From contig CALISH010000099.1 of assembly GCA_938041275.1 (NCBI GenBank), forward strand, positions 1 through 7,515: a stretch of DNA of 7,515 nucleotides, given 5' to 3'. Each line of letters opens with the position of its first letter. Position 1 is the first letter of the stretch. Shown here in pieces: positions 1-5,482 of the stretch. The stretch is from an uncultured Solobacterium sp. (GTDB lineage: Bacteria; Bacillota_I; Bacilli_A; Erysipelotrichales; Erysipelotrichaceae). The notes under the pieces were generated by a model. That model ran no database searches, was not told the DNA's origin, and was given only the letters and a program-made list of their open reading frames with translations. Made by a program: the position numbers and the translations under genes.

Positions 1-953
1 CATAATTCTTTTTCGTACATCTGCGTAACACCGCTACCAAAGGCAGCTGCACTTACATGTTCAATTGTAGGGGTTAACTGTTGTTCAACATTGTGCGCTG
101 AGAATGGATGGAATACGGCAGTTGTGTGCTTCGAAGCAACAATAGGGTAGATACCATCAATACATCCTACTTCAATGTATGGAAAACCAAGTGCTTTTGC
201 GCCAGTTATATTTAGGCTGATTGCTCCAGCCATTCCATAAGAACCTCCAACAAGTAAAATCTTTCCACTACTGCCTTTATGTGCAGTTTCCTTTCGCTTC
301 GCAAGATTTTGGAAGAATAGAGTTTGATTCATCTCTAAAAAACTACTATGTTTTGGATGTGGTATATCAAGTGGGACAAGTTCTAACTTTTCAAATAGAT
401 GGTGATACTTCTGCAATATGTGGAATGGCTTATAGCAATCTAACGCAAATGTGACTGTAGAATGTAATGCGAATGAATCATGCATGGCTGAATCGCACTC
501 TGCACCAGAATTAATATCAATACTATAGATTGGCTTTTTTGCATCCTGTATCTGTTTGAATATGGTACGCATTTCATCCGTTAATTTGCCATGATAGCCA
601 AAACCAAAGATACCATCGATAATAACATCGCAAGCTTTTAAGCATTCATCTAAAGAACTAAGTGGTTGAATGATGGAGGGTGGAACTTGTTTATAAAGTT
701 TCATTGCATCAGAATTCTTTGGAAGTCCACTTACTAATATTAGATTGATATGGAATTGTTTTAAGTTGCTGATAAGCGCAAAAGAATCTGCACCATTATT
801 ACCGTTTCCAGACAATATTAAAATATTAGAATTAACTTCTAAATAAGGTAATAAATGTGTAGCTAATTTCTTGCCTACAAGATTGATTAATTCAAATAAT
901 GAAAGCCCAGATTTTTCTTCAATCTCGAGCATTTCTTTACGACTTACGATCAT
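1..953 (-). CDS. nnr: Bifunctional NAD(P)HX epimerase / ADP- or ATP-dependent NAD(P)HX dehydratase, partial (C-terminus beyond left edge)
   Basis: This enzyme repairs hydrated NADH and NADPH: the N-terminal YjeF-type domain epimerises NAD(P)HX and the C-terminal kinase-like domain dehydrates it using ADP or ATP. An open frame of 317 codons reads leftward from ATG 953 and leaves the window without a stop. Residues 1 to about 210 are the epimerase: a GNGNNGADS motif at 49-57 (family form GNGNNGGDG), DGIFGFG at 113-119 and the DINSG motif at 146-150. The dehydratase begins near residue 225 with HKGSSGK, then LLVGGSYGMAGA. The ATG has AAAGGA (minus strand, 967-962) 8 nt upstream. The epimerase motif is degenerate, with GG changed to GA and DG to DS, although the Asp is kept. 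The nucleotide-binding end of the dehydratase lies outside the window, so its integrity cannot be judged. Divergent from the next gene. Confidence 0.93.
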   Translation of the reverse strand, partial: MIVSRKEMLEIEEKSGLSLFELINLVGKKLATHLLPYLEVNSNILILSGNGNNGADSFALISNLKQFHINLILVSGLPKNSDAMKLYKQVPPSIIQPLSSLDECLKACDVIIDGIFGFGYHGKLTDEMRTIFKQIQDAKKPIYSIDINSGAECDSAMHDSFALHSTVTFALDCYKPFHILQKYHHLFEKLELVPLDIPHPKHSSFLEMNQTLFFQNLAKRKETAHKGSSGKILLVGGSYGMAGAISLNITGAKALGFPYIEVGCIDGIYPIVASKHTTAVFHPFSAHNVEQQLTPTIEHVSAAAFGSGVTQMYEKEL

Positions 954-998
954 ATTTCGTATCCTTTACAACCATATATTAACACTTACAGAAATCTA

Positions 999-1031
999 TT
1001 GTGAAAAATTATAATGAAATTGTGATATAAT
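999..1031 (+). promoter_or_regulatory. Extended -10 promoter for the lysine-rich protein gene
   Basis: A perfect TATAAT at 1026-1031 is preceded by TGA, giving an extended -10 element (1023-1031). A weak -35 candidate, TTGTGA, lies at 999-1004 with a long 21-bp spacer, so the extended -10 probably carries recognition. A second TATAAT at 1010-1015 with TTACAG at 986-991 (18-bp spacer) is an alternative. The ribosome site AAGGAGG (1051-1057) lies 10 nt before the ATG. Initiation near 1038 would give a leader of about 30 nt. Confidence 0.6.
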
Positions 1032-1067
1032 TCGCGTAAGCAGTAGAAAAAAGGAGGATTTGCTAAC

Positions 1068-1571
1068 ATGCCAACAAAGAAAACTGTTAAAGAAGTAGCA
1101 GAAGAAGTAGTTGAAAAGAAGGCTACAAAGAAGAAGGCTGAAAAGAAAGAAGCTACTGAAAAGAAAGCTACAACTGCAAAGAAAGTAAAGAAGGAAGCAC
1201 CAGCAGCTAAGACTGTTAAGAAGGAAACTGCAAAGAAGGCAGTTAAGAAGACAGCTAAGGCTACGGTTGAAGATTTAGATTTAAAGACAGTAAAAGATTA
1301 TGAAGACGCAATCAACTGGAAGAAGGGTGAAGCTAAGGCATTAGATTGGCTCTATATTGAATTAAGTGCAGACGCATTATTAACTCAATTTGAAGCTGGT
1401 AAGGATAACCTTAAGACAGTTTGCCAAGCTTTATATAACTGTATGCTTGAAGGTGACTATTATATCGTTGAACCAACAGAAGATAACTGTGCATTAGGTA
1501 CTGTTGCTGTACGTTTCTATTGCGATAACTTAAGTCCTGAACGCAAGAAAGTGTCTGAAATTAATCAATAG
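1068..1571 (+). CDS. Unrecognised 167-aa protein with histone-H1-like Lys/Ala-rich N-terminal tail
   Basis: I do not recognise the family. Residues 1-66 are low complexity: 24 lysines and 13 alanines in KK-x-A/E/T style repeats, no arginine, no hydrophobic core, so very likely disordered and able to bind nucleic acid. This resembles eukaryotic histone H1 tails and bacterial H1-like proteins. Residues 67-167 look like a folded, mixed alpha/beta domain of normal composition with aromatic residues, four cysteines and acidic stretches. The start is supported by AAGGAGG 10 nt upstream, the strongest ribosome site in the window, and by an extended -10 promoter, so high expression is plausible. Single-gene transcript ending in the terminator at 1573-1605. 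A nucleoid-associated or RNA/ribosome-associated role is inference from composition. The C-terminal domain gave no recognisable motif. Confidence 0.9.
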   Translation: MPTKKTVKEVAEEVVEKKATKKKAEKKEATEKKATTAKKVKKEAPAAKTVKKETAKKAVKKTAKATVEDLDLKTVKDYEDAINWKKGEAKALDWLYIELSADALLTQFEAGKDNLKTVCQALYNCMLEGDYYIVEPTEDNCALGTVAVRFYCDNLSPERKKVSEINQ

Positions 1572-1572
1572 T

Positions 1573-1605
1573 AAAAAGTCGGATCTTAGTGATTCGATTT
1601 TTTAT
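1573..1605. terminator. Bidirectional intrinsic terminator between convergent genes
   Basis: A 13-bp stem (1573-1585 with 1591-1603, including two G-U pairs) encloses the loop TTAGT. The plus strand ends the stem in a run of T. The minus strand reads into five T after its own copy of the stem, so the element can serve both convergent genes. The stop codon of the minus-strand gene (1604-1602) overlaps the stem edge. Confidence 0.85.
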
Positions 1606-2081
1606 TTTACTAGGATATATGCATTAACCCAAAGAAATATAACTTCAGATAAACCGGTAATCTTCATCTGTAGAATACAATCAAAGAAACAGAAGATACA
1701 TGCTGTGATAAATAATGTCCGATACTGGAAAAATTGAGCTAAATCTTTTATCAGAAATACATAAAGAACTAACGTTGAATATGCAAATAATAGATGCATG
1801 TTTTTTATAAACGTTAATTCAATATAAGGAAATATAAGTGTGAGTATCGCACAAAGAAAGAATAAAACTCTAACATATTGCTTGGTCGTATCCTTTAGTT
1901 TCCAAAACAGATATATGAGTGAAATCCCACATAAAACTTGGGGAAAGATACGAATTTTAGATTTAGAAAGTAAGACACTGATATTCGTTTCATATCCAGC
2001 ATAGACAAGCCATAGTATTGTAAATACGAGTGGGATGATAGGAAATATCAAATACTGAATATACTTCTGCTTTCTGTTCAT
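1602..2081 (-). CDS. Unrecognised multi-pass integral membrane protein, 159 aa
   Basis: The family is not recognised. The protein is strongly hydrophobic, with about six likely membrane segments near residues 8-28, 45-61, 68-86, 92-111, 119-137 and 140-157. Short basic stretches lie between them, including RKQK at the N-terminus and KLKDTTK around 61-67. No catalytic motif is apparent. Start choice is firm: an in-frame TAA lies shortly upstream with no ATG, GTG or TTG in between, and the next Met is around residue 94. There is no Shine-Dalgarno sequence; instead a TGTTATAAT extended -10 ends 6 nt before the ATG, so the mRNA is predicted to be leaderless. Divergent from the NusG-II operon. The stop codon lies in the shared terminator. 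Confidence 0.8.
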   Translation of the reverse strand: MNRKQKYIQYLIFPIIPLVFTILWLVYAGYETNISVLLSKSKIRIFPQVLCGISLIYLFWKLKDTTKQYVRVLFFLCAILTLIFPYIELTFIKNMHLLFAYSTLVLYVFLIKDLAQFFQYRTLFITACIFCFFDCILQMKITGLSEVIFLWVNAYILVK

Positions 2082-2087
2082 GTTGTT

Positions 2088-2096
2088 ATTATAACA
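2088..2096 (-). promoter_or_regulatory. Extended -10 promoter predicted to give a leaderless mRNA for the membrane protein
   Basis: The minus strand reads TGTTATAAT, a perfect extended -10, with its last base at 2088. Six bases separate it from the ATG at 2081, so the expected RNA start coincides with the A of the start codon. No good -35 is visible 16-18 bp upstream, as is common for extended -10 promoters. Confidence 0.6.
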
Positions 2097-2125
2097 AACT
2101 TAGGTGCGATAAATTGGGCTAAACA

Positions 2126-2134
2126 TGCTATAAT
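2126..2134 (+). promoter_or_regulatory. Extended -10 promoter of the NusG-II / Gx operon with near-zero leader
   Basis: TGCTATAAT at 2126-2134 is a perfect extended -10. The expected RNA start is near 2141, only about 3 nt before the ATG at 2144, and there is no purine-rich ribosome site. No clear -35 is seen. It sits back to back with the minus-strand promoter at 2088-2096 in a 62-bp gap. Confidence 0.6.
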
Positions 2135-2143
2135 TTTGTCATT

Positions 2144-2611
2144 ATGAAGAAGAAAGAAATATATATATTGATCAGTATTATCTTGATTGCAGTATTAGGA
2201 ATTATTGGTCTCAATATCGTTAAAAACAAAAAACAACCTACAAAGAAGGATGAGCCAACTGCAGAAACAAGTCCAACACCTAGTACAGAACCTAGTACTA
2301 ATGCAGATTCTCTTGGTGTTCCAACAGAAAAGCCAGTTGGAATCTGGGTGGGTATTGTACATCGTGGAAAAGTTGTACAATGGTTCGATTCAGGTATTGA
2401 TGGAGAATATGTTGTTAAAGGTAATGTAGGTGAAGTACACGTTGAAGTGAAAGATAAGAAGTGGCATGTACGTGAGGTCGATTGTCCAAATCAACTATGC
2501 GTAAAAATGGGTTGGGCAGATGAAAATAGTATTATCCCAATTACTTGTCTTCCAAACGATGTTTTTATTGGATCGGCAAATCTATTATCTGAGTATGTAG
2601 GTGTGAAATGA
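2144..2611 (+). CDS. Membrane-anchored NusG domain II-containing protein
   Basis: A short N-terminal KKKE stretch is followed by one hydrophobic helix (about residues 6-26) that acts as an uncleaved anchor or signal segment. Residues 30-62 form a Pro/Thr/Ser/Glu-rich extracytoplasmic linker, and residues 64-150 form a NusG domain II-like beta domain. The family hallmark is DCPNQLCVKMGW, with Cys114 and Cys119, then ITCLPN with Cys135. This domain is found alone in many Firmicutes, and despite its name these proteins are not transcription factors; their molecular function is not established. An in-frame TAA upstream and no other Met before residue 122 fix the start, although no Shine-Dalgarno sequence precedes it. 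The stop overlaps the next start (ATGA), so the two products are probably made together. A redox or exported-protein role for the three cysteines is speculation. Confidence 0.9.
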   Translation: MKKKEIYILISIILIAVLGIIGLNIVKNKKQPTKKDEPTAETSPTPSTEPSTNADSLGVPTEKPVGIWVGIVHRGKVVQWFDSGIDGEYVVKGNVGEVHVEVKDKKWHVREVDCPNQLCVKMGWADENSIIPITCLPNDVFIGSANLLSEYVGVK

Positions 2612-3117
2612 GTATAGCTAAAACGAAGCATTTTACAGTACTAGCGCTATTAGCTGCTATTGCGATTACGTTGAATATTTTAGAAACTACAATGATACCT
2701 CCATTAATGGGTGTCTTCCGTATTGGTCTGGCAAATATTATGGCCTTGGTTGCTTTGCGTATGTTAGGTATTAAAGAGATGCTTATCGTAAATACAATGC
2801 GTGTATTGATTGGCAATCTTTTGACGGGTACGATATTTGGAAGTGTATTCTGGATTAGTTTAGCGGGTGTAGTACTGTCAAGCTTGATATTAATCTTGAT
2901 GGATTTATTGAAGTCTTCCTTGATGTTTACTTCCGTAATGAGTTCCATCGGACATTCACTAGGTCAGGTATTGGTTGTTACATTCTTCTATATGCAACCG
3001 GCATTTATTGTTGTATTACCATATTTCTTATTATTGTCTATTCCAACAGGATTATTAACTGGATTTGTTGCAACAATTGCTATCCAGCGTGTAAAGCCAT
3101 TACGTAAGCAAGATTAA
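2608..3117 (+). CDS. Gx transporter family protein (heptaprenyl diphosphate synthase component I-like membrane protein)
   Basis: This hydrophobic protein of 169 residues has about five or six membrane segments (for example near 9-25, 35-53, 60-78, 82-103 and 125-158). It resembles the Gx/Hpre_diP_synt_I family, with the typical early GVFRIGLANI stretch around 35-44. These proteins resemble substrate-binding S components of ECF-type transporters, and the old name 'heptaprenyl diphosphate synthase component I' comes from gene context. The transported substrate is not known. Translation is coupled to the preceding NusG-II gene by a 4-nt ATGA overlap, with a weak TAGGTG upstream. The pairing with NusG-II proteins recurs in Firmicutes. 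Here no polyprenyl synthase, ApbE or Rnf gene follows, and the operon ends at the terminator over the stop codon. Confidence 0.87.
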   Translation: MSIAKTKHFTVLALLAAIAITLNILETTMIPPLMGVFRIGLANIMALVALRMLGIKEMLIVNTMRVLIGNLLTGTIFGSVFWISLAGVVLSSLILILMDLLKSSLMFTSVMSSIGHSLGQVLVVTFFYMQPAFIVVLPYFLLLSIPTGLLTGFVATIAIQRVKPLRKQD

Positions 3118-3134
3118 CTTCTTGCTTTTTGTTT
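3106..3134 (+). terminator. Intrinsic terminator of the NusG-II / Gx operon
   Basis: An 8-bp perfect stem, AAGCAAGA (3106-3113) with TCTTGCTT (3120-3127), has loop TTAACT, which contains the gene's stop codon. It is followed by TTTGTTTG. The stem starts inside the coding sequence, so terminator and C-terminus share sequence. Confidence 0.75.
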
Positions 3135-3144
3135 GTTATATATA

Positions 3145-3172
3145 ATAAAAAGCCATGCGAGTATGCATGACT
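3145..3172 (-). terminator. Intrinsic terminator of the tRNA-Glu/tRNA-Trp transcript
   Basis: On the minus strand AGTCATGC pairs with GCATGGCT (one G-U pair) around the loop ATACTC and is followed by a run of T. The plus strand has no T-run after the hairpin, so it acts only on the tRNA transcript. Confidence 0.78.
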
Positions 3173-3190
3173 TATATCCACTGTAAGCAG

Positions 3191-3261
3191 CAGGGGCAGA
3201 GAGAATCGAACTCCCATCAGCGGTTTTGGAGACCGATGTACTACCATTGTACGATGCCCCT
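3191..3261 (-). tRNA. tRNA-Trp (anticodon CCA)
   Basis: The 71-nt cloverleaf reads from AGGGGCA (acceptor, 3261-3255) to TGCCCCT with discriminator G at 3191. The anticodon loop is CTCCAAA, giving CCA (3229-3227), and the T-loop is TTCGATT. The D-stem is GTAC/GTAC. The outermost anticodon-stem pair (27-43) is a T-C mismatch, leaving four good pairs. The 3' CCA is not encoded. It lies downstream of tRNA-Glu in the same transcript. Confidence 0.93.
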
Positions 3262-3272
3262 AAAATAAAAAG

Positions 3273-3346
3273 TGACGCGTACGGGATTCGAACCCGTGAA
3301 TGCCGCCGTGAAAGGGCGGTGTGTTAAGCCACTTCACCAACGCGCC
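3273..3346 (-). tRNA. tRNA-Glu (anticodon TTC)
   Basis: The 74-nt cloverleaf has acceptor GGCGCGT (3346-3340) pairing with ACGCGTC (one G-U pair) and discriminator A at 3273. The anticodon stem is CCGCC/GGCGG with loop CTTTCAC, giving TTC (3312-3310). The T-arm is ACGGG/CCCGT with TTCGAAT. CCA is not encoded. It is the first gene of a two-tRNA transcript. Confidence 0.95.
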
Positions 3347-3358
3347 AAGTGCTTGTAT

Positions 3359-3387
3359 AATATAGCATGTCTAGAAATTGTTTGCAA
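3359..3387 (-). promoter_or_regulatory. Promoter of the tRNA-Glu/tRNA-Trp transcript
   Basis: The minus strand reads TTGCAA (3387-3382), a 17-bp spacer, then TATATT (3364-3359) preceded by TGC. The expected start is near 3352, six nucleotides before tRNA-Glu, as is usual for tRNA operons. This is the only promoter here with both a reasonable -35 and optimal spacing. Confidence 0.75.
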
Positions 3388-3486
3388 TCATTTTATTCAA
3401 AAAATTTTAAAAAAGTTGCATACCTCGAAATAAGTGTAGATTTTAGTACATATCTAACGTAATTTTATGTATTTAATAAAGTGGTC

Positions 3487-3495
3487 TGCTATAAT
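3487..3495 (+). promoter_or_regulatory. Extended -10 promoter for uridine phosphorylase
   Basis: TGCTATAAT at 3487-3495 is a perfect extended -10. Initiation near 3502 gives a leader of about 50 nt containing the ribosome site. A second TATAAT at 3526-3531 lies inside this leader, and ATTAT...ATAAT arms around 3515-3531 form a weak inverted repeat that could be an operator. No -35 is obvious for either. Confidence 0.55.
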
Positions 3496-3552
3496 TACAT
3501 CAACCAAACGACTGATTATTATCGTTATAATGTGTAGAAGGAGAGATTTTTT

Positions 3553-4335
3553 ATGATTGATTATAGTGAGGGTAGTGGAAAGCAGTATCATACTGGTGTC
3601 GGAAAAGGGGATGTTGGAAGATACGTATTCTTACCAGGTGATCCAAAGCGTTGTGCAAAAATTGCAAAGTATTTTGATGATGCTGAACTTGTAGCAGACT
3701 CACGTGAATATGTAACTTATACGGGTTGGTTAAATGGTGTAAAGGTATCTGTTACTTCAACGGGTATCGGTGGGCCTAGTGCTTCCATTGCGATGGAAGA
3801 GTTAACAGCAGTTGGTGCGGATACATTTATCCGAATAGGTACATGCGGTGGTATGGATTTAAGCGTGAAGAGCGGTGATTTAGTTATCGCAACTGGCGCA
3901 ATTCGTATGGAAGGGACTTCAAAGGAATATTCGCCAATTGAATATCCAGCTGTTCCGGATTTAGATATTGTAAATGCTTTGGTAGAAGGTGCTCGTCGTG
4001 TTGAACATCCGTATCATACAGGTGTCGTTGAATGCAAAGATGCCTTCTATGGTCAACATCGTCCTGAGACGCTTCCAAATGGACCGGATTTAATCCGTAA
4101 GTGGGATGCTTGGCTTAAGATGGGTGCTAAAGCTTCTGAAATGGAATCCGCAGCTCTATTTATCGTAGCTAGTTATTTACATGTTCGTTGTGGTACTGTG
4201 CTTCTTACAGTTGCAAACCAAGAGCGTCAAAGAGCAGGTTTGCCAAACCCACAGGTTCACGATACAGACTTAGCCATCAAGGCTGCCATTGAAGCGGTGA
4301 AATACTTGATTGAACAGGATGGTAGTGCAGACTAA
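3553..4335 (+). CDS. udp: Uridine phosphorylase
   Basis: The enzyme cleaves uridine with phosphate to uracil and ribose 1-phosphate in cytosolic pyrimidine salvage. Its 260 residues match the E. coli enzyme (about 253) end to end. Visible active-site elements are His13 near the N-terminus (supplied to the neighbouring subunit in the family), PGDPKR at 28-33 with phosphate-binding Gly29 and Arg33, STGIGGPS at 69-76, RIGTCGG at 94-100 with Arg94 and Thr97, the uracil-binding Gln168 and Arg170 in FYGQHR, and EMES at 196-199 for the ribose. The Gln/Arg pair argues for uridine phosphorylase rather than purine nucleoside phosphorylase. AAGGAG (3538-3543) lies 9 nt before the ATG. Probably a single-gene transcript; the hairpin beyond its stop has a U-run only on the opposite strand. 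Confidence 0.94.
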   Translation: MIDYSEGSGKQYHTGVGKGDVGRYVFLPGDPKRCAKIAKYFDDAELVADSREYVTYTGWLNGVKVSVTSTGIGGPSASIAMEELTAVGADTFIRIGTCGGMDLSVKSGDLVIATGAIRMEGTSKEYSPIEYPAVPDLDIVNALVEGARRVEHPYHTGVVECKDAFYGQHRPETLPNGPDLIRKWDAWLKMGAKASEMESAALFIVASYLHVRCGTVLLTVANQERQRAGLPNPQVHDTDLAIKAAIEAVKYLIEQDGSAD

Positions 4336-4360
4336 AAAACTCATTCACAAGGAATGAGTT
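4334..4360 (-). terminator. Intrinsic terminator of mutY
   Basis: A perfect 9-bp stem (4338-4346 with 4352-4360) has a 5-nt loop. Read on the minus strand it is followed by six T (4339-4334). The plus strand continues AGTCTC with no T-run, so it should stop mutY transcripts but not clearly udp transcripts. The mutY stop codon (4361-4359) overlaps the stem. Confidence 0.82.
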
Positions 4361-5420
4361 AGTCTCTAAGAGAATACCAATCAGTATATTTTCTAAATGC
4401 AGAAGGGATTGCGAGTGATTGCAGTTCCTTTTTATTTACGAGATAGTAATGTTCATCTAATGGATGTTGGATTTCAGCCACCTTGATTTCATATGCACGC
4501 ATGTGCCACTCTAAATGTGTAAAAATATGTTTTGCTTCAGGTAGAGTTGTAATTCTAAGCGGTGTAAACCCTAAGGATTCAACATGACTAATCATTTCTG
4601 ATTTTGTTAGATGTGCATCCAAGCCAGGGAATTCATATAACCCTGCAAGAAGTCCTGTGTGAGGTCGCTTATGAATTAAAAAGTATTGATCATCACGAAT
4701 AATAAAGAGAGTACGTTCTAATATCTTTCTGTCTTTTAAAGAAGACCGATATGGGATTCTATCAGTCATTTGATTTTGATATGCAAAACAGTTTTGACTG
4801 AGGGGACATTTTTTACATTGGGGAGCACCGTTTGGGACACAAATTGTTTCACCCAGTTCCATAATACCTTGATTAAAAGAGGCATAACTAAGATTTGGCT
4901 GTTTACAACTGTAGAAGTAATTGAGTTTTTCTTCAATCATCTTCTTTACCTTTGGTAAGCGGATGTCTTCTGTAATTCCATAATATCTTGTTAGTACACG
5001 TAGTACATTTCCATCAATTGCTGGCGCTGGAAGATTATATGCAATCGAAGCAATAGCACCGGCTGTATATGGACCGATACCTGGGAGTATCTTTAGATGT
5101 TTAAAGTTTTCTGGTAACTTACCATCACAGAATTCCATCAAATACTTGGCACATTTTTTTAAATTTCTAGCACGACTATAATATCCAAGGCCTTCCCAAA
5201 GTCTCATTAAACGATCATCATCGCAGTTTGCTAAGCTAGCTATATCGTGTAACTCCTTTTTAAATGCAAGATACTTTGGCTTGACGGCTTCGATACGTGT
5301 TTGTTGTAACATAATCTCGCTTAACCAAACATCATAAGGATTTCCCGTATCACGCCAAGGCAAACTGCGTTTGTTTTGGTCATACCATTGTATTAATTTT
5401 TCAATATCTCTATTTTTCAT
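4359..5420 (-). CDS. mutY: A/G-specific adenine glycosylase MutY
   Basis: MutY removes adenine mispaired with 8-oxoguanine, starting base-excision repair. The 353 residues show the full family layout. The glycosylase domain has SEIMLQQT with catalytic Glu35. The helix-hairpin-helix LPGIGPYTAGAI (112-123) includes Tyr118, followed by catalytic Asp136 in AIDGNV. The 4Fe-4S ligands are Cys194, Cys202, Cys205 and Cys211 (spacing 7, 2, 5). A C-terminal NUDIX-like 8-oxoG recognition domain spans about 233-350, with GLYEFPG at 260-266 and FTH at 300-302, the counterpart of the FSH loop of Geobacillus MutY. All key residues are present. No Shine-Dalgarno sequence precedes the ATG and no upstream start codon is near; a TGCTAAAAT -10 ends 7 nt before it, suggesting a leaderless mRNA. 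Confidence 0.96.
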   Translation of the reverse strand: MKNRDIEKLIQWYDQNKRSLPWRDTGNPYDVWLSEIMLQQTRIEAVKPKYLAFKKELHDIASLANCDDDRLMRLWEGLGYYSRARNLKKCAKYLMEFCDGKLPENFKHLKILPGIGPYTAGAIASIAYNLPAPAIDGNVLRVLTRYYGITEDIRLPKVKKMIEEKLNYFYSCKQPNLSYASFNQGIMELGETICVPNGAPQCKKCPLSQNCFAYQNQMTDRIPYRSSLKDRKILERTLFIIRDDQYFLIHKRPHTGLLAGLYEFPGLDAHLTKSEMISHVESLGFTPLRITTLPEAKHIFTHLEWHMRAYEIKVAEIQHPLDEHYYLVNKKELQSLAIPSAFRKYTDWYSLRD

Positions 5421-5427
5421 CTGATTT

Positions 5428-5457
5428 ATTTTAGCAGATGTTGTATGGGTTAGTCAT
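5428..5457 (-). promoter_or_regulatory. mutY promoter predicted to give a leaderless mRNA
   Basis: On the minus strand ATGACT (5457-5452) is followed by an 18-bp spacer and TAAAAT (5433-5428) preceded by TGC. Seven bases lie between the -10 and the mutY ATG, so the RNA should start at or next to the start codon. It overlaps the region upstream of tRNA-Gly on the other strand. Confidence 0.6.
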
Positions 5458-5468
5458 TTTAGATACAA

Positions 5469-5474
5469 TATAAT
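5469..5474 (+). promoter_or_regulatory. -10 element of tRNA-Gly
   Basis: A perfect TATAAT at 5469-5474 ends 8 nt before the mature tRNA start, giving an RNA start almost at the tRNA 5' end. No convincing -35 is seen at 16-18 bp; TTGTAT at 5441-5446 is too far away (22 bp). Confidence 0.55.
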
Positions 5475-5482
5475 CGACATAT

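Noticed and set aside
221..454. Plus-strand open frame of 77 codons
   Set aside because: It lies wholly antisense to the Nnr coding frame, which carries recognisable motifs on both sides. It has no family resemblance.
1068..1268. Possible CRISPR-like or tandem DNA repeat from the repeated AAGAAG pattern
   Set aside because: Units vary in length and sequence and stay in frame; the pattern comes from lysine and alanine codons in a real gene with a strong ribosome site.
2195..2948. Minus-strand open frames opposite the NusG-II and Gx genes, and a plus-strand frame at 2205-2429
   Set aside because: They are shadows of two well-supported genes linked by an ATGA overlap. No ribosome site or recognisable protein.
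3884..4078. Minus-strand open frame of 64 codons inside udp
   Set aside because: It is antisense to conserved uridine phosphorylase sequence, with no independent support.
4770..4958. Plus-strand open frame antisense to mutY
   Set aside because: It covers the Fe-S region of MutY, whose cysteines are all in place. No signal for expression.
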